NCBI GenBank assembly: GCA_027858855.1
Contig: JAQIBV010000004.1
Location: forward strand, 53,660-117,659
Reading direction: 5' to 3'
Source: Spirochaetota bacterium
GTDB taxonomy: Bacteria > Spirochaetota > UBA4802 > JAFGJZ01
Length of the DNA stretch: 64,000 nucleotides
Part shown: positions 7,661 to 17,127 of the stretch, piece by piece
Position numbering within the stretch: position 1 is the first letter of the stretch
Layout: each line of letters opens with the position of its first letter
The notes under the pieces: model-generated
Databases searched by the model: none
Seen by the model: the letters and a program-made list of their open reading frames with translations, nothing else
What the model was told of the DNA's origin: nothing
Program-made: the position numbers and the translations under genes

Positions 7661-9805
7661 ATGGCTGTAAGTAATAAATTTTTAAAGCGTTTATATGAGA
7701 TATCTATTGAGTTCATGCGTGAATCTGTATGTTATGTAAAAAAGTTTTTATCATCTGACGCGCATAACTATGCTTTCTATTTTGTAATTCTGATTTTACT
7801 CAATGTTTTTTCTTCAACCTACAATTTTCGTCAGGATATAACTTCAGAGGGAGTTTATTCGCTATCACAGGCCAGTAAACATTCTGTCAGTAATCTGACC
7901 GAGCCTTTGTCGGTTCGTGTTTTCTTTTCTGACGATCTGCCGGCTCCATACAGTAATGTACGCCTGTACCTTCAAGATCTTCTTCAGGAGTATAAGAGTG
8001 CATCTGATCGTAACTTCAGTTTTGAGTTTGTGGATATGGGATCTAATGAGGGCAAGAACATTGCACAAGCTTATGGGATTCAGCCTGCACAAATTCAGCA
8101 ACGAACTGGTGATGAATTCAAAGCAACATCTGCATATATGGGTATGGTTTTTATTCATGGAGACCTTATCGATAAAATGCCACAAGTTGTACGAATGAAG
8201 GGGTTGGAGTATTCCATCACTACTTTGATAAACAAGATGCGAAGTAAGGTCGATATTCTGGCCAGAGATGAGATGGTAACCGTAACACTTTATGCATCTG
8301 ATGCGTTAAAAGGTTTTAATATTAATGGATTGGCTGAATTGGATTCGGCTATGAAAGAGATTGTTGATTCAATCAGTAAAGAGAATTCAGGAAAAATTGA
8401 GTACTCCGTAGTCAAGGATATAGATGATGCAACTATAGAGTCGTTAATTTCAAGTCATGGAGTATCTCCTCTTGCCTGGGAATCGACTCGAATGCGGGAC
8501 GGATCTTATGTGCCAGCAGGCCGTGGTGTTCTGGCCGTTACCATGGAATATGGTGAAAAGTCAAAAGCTATAAATTTACCAGTTGCCTCGTCTCCGTTTG
8601 GAATGATTATTACTGGTGTTGAAGATCTTGATGCGCGTATTCGTGGATCGATAGACTCTTTAATTTCTAATAATATTACAATAGGATATGTTGCTTCCGG
8701 CTCGACCAAGGATGCAAGAAGTGCAGAGTCGGATGCCGGTTCGTTTTTACAGCTTCTTTCTGATATGTATGAAATTCAGATGATTGATCTCAATGATGGA
8801 TCTGTTCCAACGACTGTTACAACACTGATAATCAACGGACCAATTCAGCCGTTTTCGAAAAAAGAGCTTTATGCCGTTGATAATTTCATTATGAGGGGAG
8901 GCAATGTTCTCTTCTTTGTAGATATGTTTCATGAAATTCGCCCTGAAGGGCAAAATGCTGCAATGCAGCAGCCAATCTTTATGCCTCTTGAAACGAATGT
9001 GCCATCTCTGCTTCAAAGTTATGGATTAACTGTTAATCAGGATTATGTTCTGGATAAAAATTCTTTTGTAATGCAGCAGCCCGGAATGGATCCGGTGAAT
9101 CTCTATTTTGCTCCGAATCTATTTGAGCAAAATCTTGACAGTGAAAGTGTAGTTACGCGCTATCTGAAACACATGCTGCTTCTTAAGACATCATCAATCG
9201 AAATTGATGATTCAGTACATGCTGCAAATGATATTAAATCAAAGATTCTTGTAAGTTCATCACCAGAGTCATGGCTTATAAGTGGTCGGATTGATCTTTC
9301 TCCATACAATGTAGAGATTCCTCCGGTTGAACAGCTTCAGTCGTATCCGCTTGCTGTACTTCTTGAGGGAAAATTCCCTTCCCATTTCAGTAATGGTAAA
9401 CCGGATATTGAGGGTGAATTATCTTCTTCAATTACTGTAGAGAAGCATCTTTCCGAGGCTATTGCAGAATCAAAAATAGCTGTTATTTCAACCTCTGAGA
9501 TAACAAGTGGTAACCTGCAGGATATTAATAACAATGATCCCCGTCAGCGATTTGTTTATAATAACGCGCTTTTTCTCCATAATCTTGTCGATTATATGAA
9601 TGGTCTGGATGATGTTCCTCAAATGAGAAGTAAGGGGATAGAGAGTAATCTGAAAGAGGTTTCTGAGACCAGCAAAAATGTCTTCAAAATTGTTAATATA
9701 ATGGCATTGCCTTTGCTTTCTATAATTATCGCATTGTTGGTGTTGCGCCTCCGAATTACACGACGCAAAAAGATTGAAAGACGATTTTCCGGGGAGGCCA
9801 AGTAA
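7661..9805 (+). CDS. GldG-like ABC transporter auxiliary protein
   Basis: A 714-residue protein with one membrane segment near the N-terminus (about 33-55), a large extracytoplasmic part and a second membrane segment near the C-terminus (about 675-697), ending in a basic tail. This layout and the opening SSTYNFRQDITSEGVYSLSQASK match the GldG/ABC-type auxiliary family (the DxTxxxxYSLS motif). It starts two bases after the permease stop. Its role in export is unknown in the family; it is thought to act with the permease. The call rests on topology, motif and operon position. Confidence 0.82.
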   Translation: MAVSNKFLKRLYEISIEFMRESVCYVKKFLSSDAHNYAFYFVILILLNVFSSTYNFRQDITSEGVYSLSQASKHSVSNLTEPLSVRVFFSDDLPAPYSNVRLYLQDLLQEYKSASDRNFSFEFVDMGSNEGKNIAQAYGIQPAQIQQRTGDEFKATSAYMGMVFIHGDLIDKMPQVVRMKGLEYSITTLINKMRSKVDILARDEMVTVTLYASDALKGFNINGLAELDSAMKEIVDSISKENSGKIEYSVVKDIDDATIESLISSHGVSPLAWESTRMRDGSYVPAGRGVLAVTMEYGEKSKAINLPVASSPFGMIITGVEDLDARIRGSIDSLISNNITIGYVASGSTKDARSAESDAGSFLQLLSDMYEIQMIDLNDGSVPTTVTTLIINGPIQPFSKKELYAVDNFIMRGGNVLFFVDMFHEIRPEGQNAAMQQPIFMPLETNVPSLLQSYGLTVNQDYVLDKNSFVMQQPGMDPVNLYFAPNLFEQNLDSESVVTRYLKHMLLLKTSSIEIDDSVHAANDIKSKILVSSSPESWLISGRIDLSPYNVEIPPVEQLQSYPLAVLLEGKFPSHFSNGKPDIEGELSSSITVEKHLSEAIAESKIAVISTSEITSGNLQDINNNDPRQRFVYNNALFLHNLVDYMNGLDDVPQMRSKGIESNLKEVSETSKNVFKIVNIMALPLLSIIIALLVLRLRITRRKKIERRFSGEAK

Positions 9806-10734
9806 TGAATAAAGGTAAACTTTATAGTCTGATAACCATTGTTGTATTGATTTTTCTGATTTTTGCTAAAGATTTTTTTTCTGGGGTCTCTTTGCCAGAA
9901 CTTCCTGAATGGAAGGGGGATCCTGATCTTATAACTATTGATCGGGGTGATGATACTGTCCGGCTTGTGAAGAAAGGTGAAAGCTGGTTTATTAATGACA
10001 CAAATTTTGAAGCTTCAGAAAACGAAGTGGCCACAATTATTTCTAAGTTAAGAACTCTCAAGTTTTTTGATAAAATATCTTCAGGTGACTCTTTAGCTCG
10101 TTATGAACTTGAAGATGAAAAGGCTCTTCGGGTTACTGTTAAATCTTCTGATACCGTTTTGATAGATCTGCTTGTTGGAAAAGAGAGTAGTGGGATGAAT
10201 CAGTCCTATGTTCGCATGGTCGATGATTCTACTGTCTATCTTGCTGGAACGATTACTCCGCGTGATTTAAGAAAAAGCATTCTTGAGCTTCGCAGCAAAG
10301 AGGTTATAAAGCTTTCTTATCGCTCAATCGAATCGTTCACTGTACAGTTCGAAGATAGCAGTTATACTCTGCTTCCTGTTGATAAGGATGTCGAAGTTGA
10401 AGACGGAACAACACAGAGTAGGCGATTCTGGACTTTCAAGAATACCCCCTCAATCGAGGTGGATATGAACAGTGCGGTCTCAATGTTTAATGCGGTAAAT
10501 CCATTTGTAGCGGATCGCATCAGTGCATCCGGTCTTGAAGAGGGGCTTGAACCCTTAGGCATGATGGAAGCTGTTGTAGACGGGAAAGCAATTACTGTTA
10601 CTTGTGTAAACAAGGATGATAGAAACAACTATTATCTCACAGTATCAGGTTCTGATGATGTCTATGTTGTCAATGAATCGCGAATTAGGAATGTGTTCAG
10701 AAAGAAAAGTGATTTAATTGCAGATGAAAAATAG
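9805..10734 (+). CDS. DUF4340 domain protein
   Basis: A 309-residue protein with an N-terminal membrane anchor (about 7-25), then an extracytoplasmic part with repeats of short beta segments (VRLVKKGESWFIND, LRVTVKSSDTVLIDLLVGKE) typical of DUF4340. Its start overlaps the previous stop by one base. DUF4340 proteins regularly follow GldG-like genes and are presumed subunits of the same complex. Function is unknown. Confidence 0.8.
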   Translation: MNKGKLYSLITIVVLIFLIFAKDFFSGVSLPELPEWKGDPDLITIDRGDDTVRLVKKGESWFINDTNFEASENEVATIISKLRTLKFFDKISSGDSLARYELEDEKALRVTVKSSDTVLIDLLVGKESSGMNQSYVRMVDDSTVYLAGTITPRDLRKSILELRSKEVIKLSYRSIESFTVQFEDSSYTLLPVDKDVEVEDGTTQSRRFWTFKNTPSIEVDMNSAVSMFNAVNPFVADRISASGLEEGLEPLGMMEAVVDGKAITVTCVNKDDRNNYYLTVSGSDDVYVVNESRIRNVFRKKSDLIADEK

Positions 10735-10739
10735 CTAAC

Positions 10740-10771
10740 TAAATAAAACGCCGCCTGTAAAAAGGCGGCGT
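10740..10771 (-). terminator. Terminator of lepA
   Basis: ACGCCGCC and GGCGGCGT form an eight-base GC-rich stem around an eight-base loop. A T-rich tail (TTTTATTTAG) is present only in the reverse direction, so it serves lepA; it may also slow transcription arriving from the ABC operon. Confidence 0.75.
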
Positions 10772-10787
10772 CATTAGTTACGAGTAT

Positions 10788-12584
10788 TTAATCGATACGA
10801 AGTATCGATAGAAATGCCTCCTGAGGAATCTCTACCGAACCTACCAGTTTCATCCTTTTTTTACCCTCTTTTTGCTTTTCAAGTAGTTTGCGCTTTCGTG
10901 AAATATCACCTCCGTAACATTTCGCAGTTACATTCTTTCTAAGAGCGGTTATTGTTTCACGTGCAATTATTTTTGCGCCAACTGCTGCCTGAATAGGGAT
11001 CTTGAACTGATGTCGTGGAATAATGTCTTTCAGTTTTTCTATAATTTCTTTTCCACGCTGATGTGCTTTGTCTGTATGTACAATGAACGAGAGAGCATCA
11101 ACAGCTTCACCGTTAACCAGAATATCGGTCTTTACCATTTTGGATTCGCGATAATCTCGAAGTTCGTAATCAAACGAAGCATATCCTTTGGAAAGGGATT
11201 TTAGTTTATCATAAAAGTTAAATACTATCTCTGCAAGGGGCATATCATTGATTATCTCAACTCGATTCTCGTCGATATATTTCATCTCTATGTGAACTCC
11301 CCGGCACTCAATTGAAAGATTCATGAGGTTTCCTATAAAATCTTTAGGTGTGATAATGGTGGTTCGCACAAAGGGTTCTTTTATAAATTCAATAGTTCCT
11401 GGGTCTGGTAGTTTTACTGGGTTATCAATAATCAGGTCATCACCCTGAATTGTTCGGATATGATATTCCACACTTGGCGCTGTGGTAACAAGTGCCAATC
11501 CAAACTCCCGCTCAAGTCTTTCCTGAACGATTTCCATATGTAGCAAACCTAAAAAGCCGCAACGAAAACCAAAACCAAGTGCGTAAGAGTTGTCAGGTTC
11601 GAATAGCAAAGAGGCATCATTAAGTTGAAGTTTTTGCAAAGCCTCTCTGAGGTTTTCATATTCGTCGCTGAACATCGGGTAAAGCCCAGCGAAAACCATT
11701 GACTTGGCTTCTTTAAATCCACTTAGGGCTGTTTCGCAACGCCTTGAAAAATGGGTTACAGTGTCACCTATCTGTGTGTCCGTAACTGATTTAATATTTG
11801 CAATCAGGTACCCTACATCACCCGCTCTTAGTTCCGGCCGTTTTTCCGGTTTAAGACCGAAAACGCCAACCTCGTTAACATTGAAACGTTTCTCATTTGA
11901 CATGAAAATTATATCATCGTTTGTTGCTATTTTACCTTCATAGATCCGTATTTTTGCAACTGCACCAACATACTGGTCAAAATAGCTGTCGAAGATGAGA
12001 GCTTTCAGCGGGTTATCAGGAGAGCCATTGGGGGCGGGAATAAATTCTACAATCTTATCCAGCAGCAGATCTATGTTAATTCCATTTTTTGCTGAGACGC
12101 AAACAGCATCATCAGAATCCAGACCAAGGGTGCTTTCGATAGAACTTTTAGTTCGTTCAATGTCGGCAGCAGGCATATCTATTTTGTTGATTACCGGTAA
12201 AATTTCGAGGTTGTTTTCCAGAGCCATATACATGTTGGCAATAGTTTGTGCCTCTACACCCTGCGAGGCATCCACGACCAGAAGTACTCCGTCACAGGCG
12301 GCCAGTGAACGTGAAACTTCATAAGTGAAATCGACGTGCCCTGGGGTATCAATCAGGTTAAAAAGGTACTCTTCTCCATCTTTGGCTTTATGAACCAGAG
12401 TAATCGCGTTGGATTTGATTGTAATACCGCGTTCTTTTTCCAGATCCATGGTATCAAGCATCTGATCGACCTTTACTCGTGATTTTAGAAGCGTGCATGA
12501 GTCGATAATACGGTCAGCCAATGTTGATTTACCATGATCAATATGTGCAATTATTGAGAAATTTCTGATGTTTTCTTGTTTCAT
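10788..12584 (-). CDS. lepA: Elongation factor 4 (back-translocating GTPase)
   Basis: Ribosome-associated GTPase of 598 residues, the normal length. GTPase motifs are AHIDHGKST (13-21), DTPGHVDF and NKIDMP. The LepA-specific C-terminal domain is present ([21 protein letters not shown], then [29 protein letters not shown]). It reads away from the phosphodiesterase gene and ends at a strong terminator. A hairpin with a T run lies upstream of its start. Nothing in the sequence looks unusual. Confidence 0.97.
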   Translation of the reverse strand: MKQENIRNFSIIAHIDHGKSTLADRIIDSCTLLKSRVKVDQMLDTMDLEKERGITIKSNAITLVHKAKDGEEYLFNLIDTPGHVDFTYEVSRSLAACDGVLLVVDASQGVEAQTIANMYMALENNLEILPVINKIDMPAADIERTKSSIESTLGLDSDDAVCVSAKNGINIDLLLDKIVEFIPAPNGSPDNPLKALIFDSYFDQYVGAVAKIRIYEGKIATNDDIIFMSNEKRFNVNEVGVFGLKPEKRPELRAGDVGYLIANIKSVTDTQIGDTVTHFSRRCETALSGFKEAKSMVFAGLYPMFSDEYENLREALQKLQLNDASLLFEPDNSYALGFGFRCGFLGLLHMEIVQERLEREFGLALVTTAPSVEYHIRTIQGDDLIIDNPVKLPDPGTIEFIKEPFVRTTIITPKDFIGNLMNLSIECRGVHIEMKYIDENRVEIINDMPLAEIVFNFYDKLKSLSKGYASFDYELRDYRESKMVKTDILVNGEAVDALSFIVHTDKAHQRGKEIIEKLKDIIPRHQFKIPIQAAVGAKIIARETITALRKNVTAKCYGGDISRKRKLLEKQKEGKKRMKLVGSVEIPQEAFLSILRID

Positions 12585-12645
12585 AAACCGTCTTCATTTA
12601 TTAGGATTTTTTTTAAAAAGGAGTGCAATAATCAAATTATGAGAT

Positions 12646-12697
12646 GTCCCTTTGCAACTATCTGTATTCGACTGAATATAGGTAGTTGCAGAGGGGT
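12646..12697. repeat. Long intergenic inverted repeat
   Basis: A core stem of 17 pairs (12653-12669 with 12674-12690, two G-T pairs) closes a four-base loop, and the flanks CCCTT/GAGGG extend it to about 24 pairs. Read on the plus strand it is followed nine bases later by eight T, like a terminator, but no plus-strand gene lies upstream. It may belong to a small RNA or to the lepA leader. Confidence 0.6.
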
Positions 12698-12860
12698 GCA
12701 AGCATTTTTTTTGCACATTTTTTTCAGTAATCCAAAGCTCGATTAGACTTTATTTCTCATATCCTTAGTCTGAACTTTTTTGTTGCAAAACTCGGCGCTA
12801 TGAAAAGGGTATAGCAGGCTTATTAGTTTGAAGTAGATTCATGACTATGAAGAGGTTTTA

Positions 12861-13331
12861 ATGAAGACAATTGTTGCCGTTTCTGATTCACATGGAAATC
12901 CGCATGCTCTATCGTCTATATTGACACAGGTTCCGGATGTTGATCTTTTCGTTTTCTGTGGGGATGGTATTAAGGATATTGCCTTTTTGCCTTTTTCTGA
13001 TTTTACACAGATTATTGCGGTACCGGGAAATATAGACCGGGATAGCCTTCTTTATACTGAGGATGCTGTGATAACCGATGTTTTCGGAATTAAAATTGCG
13101 GTAACACATGGGCATCGCCATGGAGTCAAGCACTCATTAGGTGGTCTAATGAAGCTTTCCGATCAGCATGAGTGTAGGATAGTTTTTTATGGTCATACCC
13201 ACGAACAAGGAATTAAGCAATACGAAGAGAGGCTTCTGATTAATCCGGGTGTCGCTAATTTCGGACAATTTGCTGTTGTTCAAATCAATGGAACCGTTAT
13301 TGAGGCCAGGTTACACAGTATTGACATATAG
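12861..13331 (+). CDS. YfcE/MJ0936-type metallophosphoesterase
   Basis: A 156-residue calcineurin-like phosphodiesterase. All metal motifs are present: DSHGN near the start, CGDG, PGNID, THGH and GHTH, followed by INPGV. This family acts on small phosphodiesters in vitro; the physiological substrate is unknown. It stands alone between lepA (divergent) and a small reverse frame. Confidence 0.88.
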   Translation: MKTIVAVSDSHGNPHALSSILTQVPDVDLFVFCGDGIKDIAFLPFSDFTQIIAVPGNIDRDSLLYTEDAVITDVFGIKIAVTHGHRHGVKHSLGGLMKLSDQHECRIVFYGHTHEQGIKQYEERLLINPGVANFGQFAVVQINGTVIEARLHSIDI

Positions 13332-13340
13332 GTAATATAT

Positions 13341-13529
13341 TCAGACAGACAGTGAGGGCTCGTGTTTTATCAGTATTTCCTTGATTTTAGACTCTCCGGC
13401 AGAGAAGTAAATAATTTCTGATTCAAGATAATTGTGCTTTTCTGCAAAGATGGCAATTTCTTCATCGAATGATATTTCTTCGATTTCATGAACAGGCATT
13501 GAAAGACGAGTGACTATTTTACTTTGCAT
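13341..13529 (-). CDS. Small acidic hypothetical protein
   Basis: A 62-residue reading frame with an AAAAAGGG-type ribosome-binding site about ten bases before its ATG. The protein is rich in Glu and Ile, has no membrane segment and matches nothing I recognise. It converges on the phosphodiesterase gene with only nine bases between. Real translation is plausible but unproven. Confidence 0.4.
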   Translation of the reverse strand: MQSKIVTRLSMPVHEIEEISFDEEIAIFAEKHNYLESEIIYFSAGESKIKEILIKHEPSLSV

Positions 13530-13987
13530 TTGAGTAACCCTTTTTGTGGTGTTGTGAGGCGGAAGATGTTAACAGTTAAGTTTTGAAATTAATTTTTGTA
13601 AAGCTAAAATTAGAGAAGTTAGTTTTTTTTGTTTTTTTGTCGGCTAAGCGACATAAGTTGAGCGTCTTGTCCAAATCTGAGTAGGGTAGCGTTCTGCTAT
13701 TTGACACATCCTTCAGCATCCCCGGTAGGTGAGTCAGCTTTGCTGATGTTGTCAAAGCAAACCATATTCTGCTTTAGAGACCCATAAATGGCTATTTTTA
13801 CTATTGACTTTTTACAACTGTTTTATATGTGTATCCTTATGTCTCACTGATAAAGAGTTCTAAAAAGAATTTAATATCAAAGGGATGCTCGAAAGAAATG
13901 CTTGGTGAAAATGGGCTTGCAGAATTTAAGTGTTTTTTAGAATAAGGTTTTTGGTGATTCACCAGATTTAAAAGTACAGAAGGCTAA
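13530..13987. other. Intergenic region before lolA-like gene
   Basis: About 460 bases. A T-rich run (13623-13638) is followed by GTCG/CGAC (a small hairpin), and an imperfect inverted repeat at 13700-13756 pairs TTTGACA-ATC with GAT-TGTCAAA. TTGACT at 13804 could be a -35 box, but no well-spaced -10 box was found. No gene was recognised. Confidence 0.4.
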
Positions 13988-14692
13988 ATGATAATGATAA
14001 TGATAAAAAAATATAGCATGGCTACGGTTGCGTTTGTATTACTGTTTACGAGTTTTAATAGTAGTGCTCAAAAATTCGAATTTGTAACAGTTAGTGATGT
14101 AGTTAGAAACATCAAGGACAGGTTTTCCAAGGTTGAGGGTTACCAGGCAGATTTTACTATGGTAACAGTCAAAGGTTCTGGCAGTGTAACACAAAAAGGT
14201 GTAATCCAATCTTTGCGCCCGAATTTTTTACGGGTCACTTTCCATTCTCCTAAACGACAACAGATTGTTTCGGATGGTAAAATGATGTGGATACACATCC
14301 CATCAATGAATGTCGTTGCTGAACAGGATCTGAAAGGCGACAGAGGAACAGAGTTTTCTGCAACATCCTATATCGGGTTACGCCGTCTTTTTGCAAAGTA
14401 TCACTACAAATTTGCGTCAAAAGAGCAACCGGCTCTTATGTCTGACGGTAAGAAATATTATACCCTTTTTCTTCAGCAGAAAGAGAGCCGTAGTGGATAT
14501 AAAACAATTAACCTTTGGGTAAACGAGGATTTTCTAATTACCCGTGCCGAAGGTGAGACGTCGATCGGAAAAAAGATTACAATCTCTTTCGATAATATTA
14601 ACACAAATGTAAAATTGCTAAAAGGTCAGTTTAAGTTTGATATTCCGTCGAATGCACGAGTTATAAAAAATCCAATGATATCAGAGGAGTAA
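13988..14692 (+). CDS. LolA-like outer-membrane lipoprotein carrier
   Basis: A 234-residue secreted protein. The N-terminus is a signal peptide (KKYSMATVAFVLLFTSFNSSAQ) with likely cleavage after SSA. The mature part has the LolA pattern: DRFSKVEGYQADFTMV, then GVIQSLRPNFLRVTFHSPKRQQIVSDGKMMWIHIP, with the strand register of the half-barrel fold. LolA shuttles lipoproteins through the periplasm. It begins an operon with the rodZ-like gene, six bases downstream. The repeated ATGATA at the start makes the exact start codon uncertain by a few residues. Confidence 0.8.
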   Translation: MIMIMIKKYSMATVAFVLLFTSFNSSAQKFEFVTVSDVVRNIKDRFSKVEGYQADFTMVTVKGSGSVTQKGVIQSLRPNFLRVTFHSPKRQQIVSDGKMMWIHIPSMNVVAEQDLKGDRGTEFSATSYIGLRRLFAKYHYKFASKEQPALMSDGKKYYTLFLQQKESRSGYKTINLWVNEDFLITRAEGETSIGKKITISFDNINTNVKLLKGQFKFDIPSNARVIKNPMISEE

Positions 14693-14698
14693 ACCTGA

Positions 14699-15835
14699 AT
14701 GGAAAGTATTGGTGAGAAATTTCGCTCTCTTCGCGAAGCGCGGAATCTTACAGTCAGAATGGTGTGTGATGACACCAATATATCGCCTCTTTATCTTAAT
14801 GCACTTGAAAATGAGGATTTTGATCAATTTCCCAGTGAAACCTATATCACTGGTTTTATACGTAGTTACGCAGAATATTTAAAGACTGATCCTGAAGAGA
14901 TTATTCAGGCCTATAAGGGGTATAAAATAGGTGAGTCTGTTACTCCTCTCGAAGAGTTAACACGTCCGACCTCTCCGGGATTACAGATTAATGCCGCAGC
15001 CTTTACGAAATCACTCAGGTATGGTGTTGTAATTTTATTTGTCGGTCTTATTGTCGGGGGAGGGGCTCTTGTTATACGTAATTTCATGGCGTCTCAGCTT
15101 GTAGTTAGCCGCGATAGTTCAATTGACGATATTATTGAAAAAGATATTGAAGAGAGTAAAAAGCAGTCAGAAGTTGAGCAGGTTCGCAATCTGAAACTTA
15201 CTGGAAACAAGGGGTTTGTCCTTGCCTATACAAGTGAAGCGGTAAAGTTTCTTGTAGACTCGAAAGAGTGTGCTTTTATTCTCGATTCCATACAACAGAA
15301 TGAAGCCATAGTAGAGATACTACCTGGTAAGGAAAAAGTTACTCTGTTGCTTGACCGTTCAGTTCCCATTGAGTTTGCAAATACTTCTCGTGAAGTATAT
15401 CTGACACTGCGTGGTCATACAGATAATCGTGCCAAGATTATGGTTACTCTGGGTGGCCAAACTGAAAATGATGTTGCGGGTGATGAAGTTGGGGACAAGG
15501 ATGAATCTCTTGCCGTTACAACGCAGGTTCGTGCTACTGACCGTTCCAATTTAAAGATAGTTTTTGAAGCGATATTCTTAAGCAAGACTTATCTTGAGAT
15601 TTATCTTGATGGAAATATGAAAACTCGTGGTATTATACAGGCGGGCACAAGTGAAACCTGGGAAGCTAATGAGTATATTCAGATAAAGGTTGGTAATGCC
15701 GGCGGCATGAAGGCTAAGATAAATGGGGAATCACATGAGTTCGGACTTGCCGGGCAGGTTGCAAATAAGGTAATTACCTGGAAAAAAGATCCGAACGATC
15801 CGAATTTATACAATATCATAGTTAATGATTGGTGA
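14699..15835 (+). CDS. RodZ-like cytoskeletal/regulatory membrane protein
   Basis: A 378-residue bitopic protein. Residues 1-70 are an HTH_25 helix-turn-helix (IGEKFRSLREARNLTVRMVCDDTNISPLYLNALENEDF..YITGFIRSYAEYL), a single membrane helix lies near 105-125, and the C-terminal periplasmic part ends in a DUF4115-like domain (TYLEIYLDGNMKTRGIIQAGTSETWEA). RodZ couples MreB filaments to the wall synthesis machinery in rods. Compared with E. coli RodZ the periplasmic part is longer and seems to hold an extra beta domain (about 175-255). The stop overlaps the rimO start. Confidence 0.82.
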   Translation: MESIGEKFRSLREARNLTVRMVCDDTNISPLYLNALENEDFDQFPSETYITGFIRSYAEYLKTDPEEIIQAYKGYKIGESVTPLEELTRPTSPGLQINAAAFTKSLRYGVVILFVGLIVGGGALVIRNFMASQLVVSRDSSIDDIIEKDIEESKKQSEVEQVRNLKLTGNKGFVLAYTSEAVKFLVDSKECAFILDSIQQNEAIVEILPGKEKVTLLLDRSVPIEFANTSREVYLTLRGHTDNRAKIMVTLGGQTENDVAGDEVGDKDESLAVTTQVRATDRSNLKIVFEAIFLSKTYLEIYLDGNMKTRGIIQAGTSETWEANEYIQIKVGNAGGMKAKINGESHEFGLAGQVANKVITWKKDPNDPNLYNIIVNDW

Positions 15836-17127
15836 TGACTACATATCATATCATTTCACTCGGCTGCTTCAAGAATCAGACGGATTCTGAGACAGCAAAC
15901 TCATACATGCTTTCGGCCGGTTTTTCTCCGGCCGATTCTGTTGAGGATGCCGATATTATTATCGTTAATACCTGTGGTTTTATCGAAGATGCAAAAAAAG
16001 AGTCCATATCTGTAATTCTTGATGCTACAGACGTTGTTGATGAGTCAGGTAATTCTGCACAGCGAAAGAAACTGGTTGTTGCGGGTTGTCTTTCACAACG
16101 GTATCCAGAAGAACTGCGGGCCGATATGCCTGAAATTGATTTTTTATATGGAGTTATTGATGAAAAATTTGTTTCGAGCATGTGTGATGCTCTTTCTATT
16201 GATTATAAAAACAATAAAGCGCCCCAATTTCATCGAGTTCCTCTGATTGAATCACCATACGAATACATTAAAATTGCTGAGGGTTGTTCTAACAACTGTT
16301 CCTACTGTGCTATACCTTTGATTCGCGGACCACATAAATCCTATTCGCCTAAAGAAATACTGAAAGATGTGGCTGAAGCTATCGACCGCGGTGCGTCTGA
16401 GCTTATTCTTATCGCACAGGATACGACCTCCTACCGATACAAAGATGATAATATAATTTCACTCATTCGCATGGTAGCCACTGCTGCACCGGAATGCTGG
16501 GTGCGACTGCTCTATTGTCACCCGGATCGGGTAACTGATGAGCTTATTGAACTCTTTACAACTGTTCCAAACCTTGTTCCCTATATAGATATTCCGTTCC
16601 AGCATGTATCGCAGGATATAGTTTCGGATATGAACCGAAGTGGTTCATACAATAAGTATATGAAATTGATACAAAAAATCAGATCTGCCAATCCGCGTAT
16701 TGCAATCAGATCAACATTCATGGTAGGTTATCCTGGCGAAACAGAGAAGCAGTTTGAGGAGCTTTTGTCGTTTGCTCAGGAAGCCTGTATCGACCGGGGA
16801 GGCGCTTTTATCTATTCGCCTGAAGACAATACGCCAGCAGCAGAAAAGGATGATGTTCCGTTCGAGTGTAAGGTCGAAAGATATAATCGTCTTTCTGCAG
16901 CACTCGAAGAGGGTTTCCTGAGCGCAATTACCCGTCGGCTTAAGGAGCGCGTTCCGGTTCTTGTTGAAGAACAGACCGGCCCGGACAGCTGGATAGGGCG
17001 CAGTTGGTATGATGCACCGGAAGTGGATGGTGTTTTTTTCTTGACCGGAACTGGAAATTTGCTTAACTCTATAGTGGAAGCCACAGTTACTGATGTTGAA
17101 AATTTTGATCTGGCCGGTGAGTTATGA
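15835..17127 (+). CDS. rimO: Ribosomal protein uS12 methylthiotransferase
   Basis: Radical-SAM enzyme of 430 residues that methylthiolates the conserved aspartate of ribosomal protein S12. The N-terminal UPF0004 domain starts ISLGCFKNQTDSE with its cluster cysteines; the radical-SAM motif CxxxCxxC is at C151, C155 and C158 (EGCSNNCSYC); a C-terminal TRAM-like domain follows. I chose ATG 15835, which shares bases with the preceding TGA stop, over upstream TTG/GTG codons. The opening motif favours RimO over MiaB. It overlaps pgsA by four bases. Confidence 0.93.
   Translation: MTTYHIISLGCFKNQTDSETANSYMLSAGFSPADSVEDADIIIVNTCGFIEDAKKESISVILDATDVVDESGNSAQRKKLVVAGCLSQRYPEELRADMPEIDFLYGVIDEKFVSSMCDALSIDYKNNKAPQFHRVPLIESPYEYIKIAEGCSNNCSYCAIPLIRGPHKSYSPKEILKDVAEAIDRGASELILIAQDTTSYRYKDDNIISLIRMVATAAPECWVRLLYCHPDRVTDELIELFTTVPNLVPYIDIPFQHVSQDIVSDMNRSGSYNKYMKLIQKIRSANPRIAIRSTFMVGYPGETEKQFEELLSFAQEACIDRGGAFIYSPEDNTPAAEKDDVPFECKVERYNRLSAALEEGFLSAITRRLKERVPVLVEEQTGPDSWIGRSWYDAPEVDGVFFLTGTGNLLNSIVEATVTDVENFDLAGEL

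Noticed and set aside
10748..10771. Hairpin considered as terminator of the exporter operon
   Set aside because: No T run on the plus strand; the T-rich tail exists only for lepA on the minus strand.
15829..15834. TTG/GTG starts upstream of rimO ATG
   Set aside because: The ATG at 15835 fits stop-start coupling with the rodZ-like gene and family N-terminus better.
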